This document shows, piece by piece, positions 4,692-5,858 of a stretch of DNA of 5,858 nucleotides (the stretch's first letter is position 1; each line of letters opens with the position of its first letter). This DNA comes from an uncultured Pseudomonadales bacterium (lineage in GTDB: Bacteria > Pseudomonadota > Gammaproteobacteria > Pseudomonadales > Pseudohongiellaceae). The notes beneath the pieces are model-generated. The model was not told the origin of the DNA and made no database searches. It saw only the letters and a program-made list of their open reading frames with translations. The translations under genes were made by a program, and so were the position numbers. Location: NCBI GenBank assembly GCA_938082955.1, contig CALKDE010000338.1:1-5858 (forward strand), in the 5' to 3' direction.

Positions 4692-5768
4692 ATGACACAG
4701 CGCATCAAAGAAGTCGACAATCTTCATATTATCGGTCACGAGGAATTGGCCTCGCCAGCGGCACTAAAGAGCGAGTTTTCTCTAGAAGGCAAGGCGCTGG
4801 AGACAGTGCGCGATGGCCATCGCTCAGTTAAAGGCATTCTCGATCATGAAGACCCTAGATTGATCGTCGTCGTCGGACCGTGTTCCATCCACAGCCCGGT
4901 CGAGGCGCTTGAATATGCTCGACGTCTGAAAACTCTAGCAGATGAGTTGTCGAACGAGTTATTGATCGTGATGCGCGTTTATTTCGAGAAGCCACGCACA
5001 GCTATTGGCTGGGAAGGATTGATTTATGATCCGCATCTCGATGGCAGCCACAAGATCGACCATGGCTTACGTATCGGTCGCCGCTTGATGCTGGACATAG
5101 CCGAAATAGGACTACCTATCGGCATCGAGGCTTTAGATCTAATTACGCCACAGTATCTGCAGGATTTGGTTAGCTGGACCGCGATAGGTGCGCGGACTAC
5201 AGAATCTTCGACTCACAGAAAGCTTTCGAGCGGCATTTCATCGGCGGTGGGATTTAAGAATAATGTCGATGGCGGGCTGATGGTTGCGGTAAATGCTATT
5301 CGCTCTGCGTCCGCTACTAATAGTTTTATTAGTGTGACAGAAGATGGCAAGGTTGCCATGTTTCGAACAGGGGGCAATCCGCATTGCCATGTCATTCTTA
5401 GAGGGGGCAAGTCACCCAATTATGATGCTGCGAGCGTAGCGGCATGCGAAGAAGAGCTGCAGAAGGCGGGTTTGATAGAAAATGTCATGATCGACTGCAG
5501 TCATGGTAACTCGAACAAGGATCATCGCAATCAGAAATTGGTTTTGGATGAGGTCGCACTGCAGATCAATAGCGGCAATAAGTCGATCATCGGCGTCATG
5601 CTCGAGAGTAACTTGGAGGAGGGCAATCAGCCTATTCCAGACGACTTGAGTGATCTGAAATACGGCGTGTCGATTACCGATGCCTGTATCGACTGGTCTA
5701 CAACTGAGACATTGCTTAGAGAGTTCGCCGGATCACTTTCGGAATCTCTGGAGTCTCGCGCAGTCTGA
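4692..5768 (+). CDS. 3-deoxy-7-phosphoheptulonate (DAHP) synthase, class I
   Basis: The product catalyses PEP + erythrose 4-phosphate to DAHP, the first step of the shikimate pathway. Its 358 residues fit the AroF/G/H family. Metal ligands of E. coli AroG (C61, H268, E302, D326) are present as C64 (VGPCSIH), H271 (DCSHGNS), E305 (VMLES) and D330 (SITDACIDW). Substrate residues R95, K100, R168, K189 and R237 are also present. Unusual are GWEG for GWKG (106-109), YDP for NDP (112-114), ESS for ESQ (171-173), FKNNVDG for FKNGTDG (188-194), SHGN for SHAN (270-273) and ESN for ESH (305-307). Ser214 sits where Phe-type enzymes have Ser and Tyr-type have Gly, while SHGN recalls Trp-sensitive AroH. 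The feedback type, and so the paralogue name, stays open. AAGG lies 7 nt before the ATG. No terminator is visible before the repeats downstream. Confidence 0.95.
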   Translation: MTQRIKEVDNLHIIGHEELASPAALKSEFSLEGKALETVRDGHRSVKGILDHEDPRLIVVVGPCSIHSPVEALEYARRLKTLADELSNELLIVMRVYFEKPRTAIGWEGLIYDPHLDGSHKIDHGLRIGRRLMLDIAEIGLPIGIEALDLITPQYLQDLVSWTAIGARTTESSTHRKLSSGISSAVGFKNNVDGGLMVAVNAIRSASATNSFISVTEDGKVAMFRTGGNPHCHVILRGGKSPNYDAASVAACEEELQKAGLIENVMIDCSHGNSNKDHRNQKLVLDEVALQINSGNKSIIGVMLESNLEEGNQPIPDDLSDLKYGVSITDACIDWSTTETLLREFAGSLSESLESRAV

Positions 5769-5769
5769 T

Positions 5770-5793
5770 TTTTGTTTGCACTTTTGTTTGCAC
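5770..5793 (+). repeat. 12-bp tandem direct repeat after the DAHP synthase gene
   Basis: TTTTGTTTGCAC occurs twice in perfect head-to-tail order, starting 2 nt after the stop codon. It may be a target-site or replication-slippage duplication at the edge of the repeat region to the right. Confidence 0.8.
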
Positions 5794-5808
5794 TCCTTGA
5801 GAAACTTA

Positions 5809-5821
5809 GGGGACAGACCCC
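5809..5821. repeat. GGGG-acaga-CCCC motif, likely REP/RAYT-associated
   Basis: GGGGACAGACCCC, within TTAGGGGACAGACCCCAATT, is a 4-bp-arm inverted repeat. From memory, this kind of motif commonly flanks IS200-like, REP-associated tyrosine transposase (RAYT) genes and their solitary repeats in proteobacteria. No transposase gene lies inside the window, so only the element edge, or a solitary repeat, is supported. Confidence 0.5.
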
Positions 5822-5826
5822 AATTA

Positions 5827-5858
5827 GTTGTACATTCGCACTAGTGCGAATGTACAAC
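5827..5858. repeat. perfect 32-bp palindrome at the window end
   Basis: The arm GTTGTACATTCGCACT (5827-5842) is followed without a gap by its exact reverse complement (5843-5858). The symmetry ends at the left because A5826 starts a non-matching flank, if the base beyond the window is not T. In RNA or single-stranded DNA it would form a long hairpin. It lies 5 nt from the GGGG-acaga-CCCC motif and probably belongs to the same repeat or mobile element. It might also end the DAHP synthase transcript, but no T-run is seen inside the window. Confidence 0.85.

Noticed and set aside
5627..5857. Minus-strand ORF covering the end of the DAHP synthase gene and the palindrome
   Set aside because: It is mostly antisense to a conserved enzyme and matches no known family; the start lies within the repeat.
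5770..5858. CRISPR array or attachment site
   Set aside because: Only two adjacent 12-bp copies and one palindrome are present; there are no spaced repeats, no cas genes and no integrase in the window.

Overview
This window looks like chromosomal DNA from a gammaproteobacterium. The evidence is a divergent rpsT/murJ pair, an EfpL (YeiP)-type elongation factor P paralogue that is largely a gammaproteobacterial gene, and a class I DAHP synthase resembling the pseudomonad-type enzymes I recall. Base composition is moderate and gene spacing is compact. I cannot name the genus from sequence alone; a marine lineage is only a guess.

Layout, left to right. (1) 1-603: rpsT (ribosomal protein S20) on the minus strand, with a terminator, a UUG start and a good sigma70-type promoter followed by a GC-rich discriminator. 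It is divergent from the murJ promoter, which is overlapped by an 8-bp inverted repeat. (2) 604-3813, plus strand: a likely operon of murJ (lipid II flippase), a 112-aa DUF2007 protein ending in a RanBP2-type zinc finger (17-nt gap), a secreted alpha/beta-hydrolase lipase (2-nt gap), and an unrecognised Lys-rich locus with ELKP tetrapeptide repeats. That last locus may be one gene split by a +1 frameshift. (3) 3878-4444, minus strand: efpL with a GTG start, convergent with the operon. (4) 4445-4691: divergent regulatory region containing a 10-bp palindrome, a short Trp/Tyr-containing leader ORF, a GC-rich hairpin and a promoter close to the next gene. (5) 4692-5768, plus strand: DAHP synthase, first step of the shikimate pathway. 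All metal ligands are present, but several nearly invariant motif residues are changed. (6) 5769-5858: repeat-rich tail with a 12-bp tandem duplication, a GGGG-acaga-CCCC motif of the kind found beside REP-associated tyrosine transposases, and a perfect 32-bp palindrome ending at the last base of the window. This is probably the edge of a repeat or mobile element.

Functionally this is mostly housekeeping: translation (S20, EfpL), cell-wall precursor export (MurJ) and aromatic amino acid synthesis. The accessory parts are the DUF2007/zinc-finger protein, the lipase and the ELKP-repeat protein downstream of murJ, where many gammaproteobacteria carry ribF-ileS-lspA. I see no strong evidence for an entirely new multi-gene system. 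The best leads are the DUF2007-zinc-finger protein, the motif-divergent DAHP synthase with its possible aromatic leader peptide, the split ELKP locus and the terminal palindrome element.
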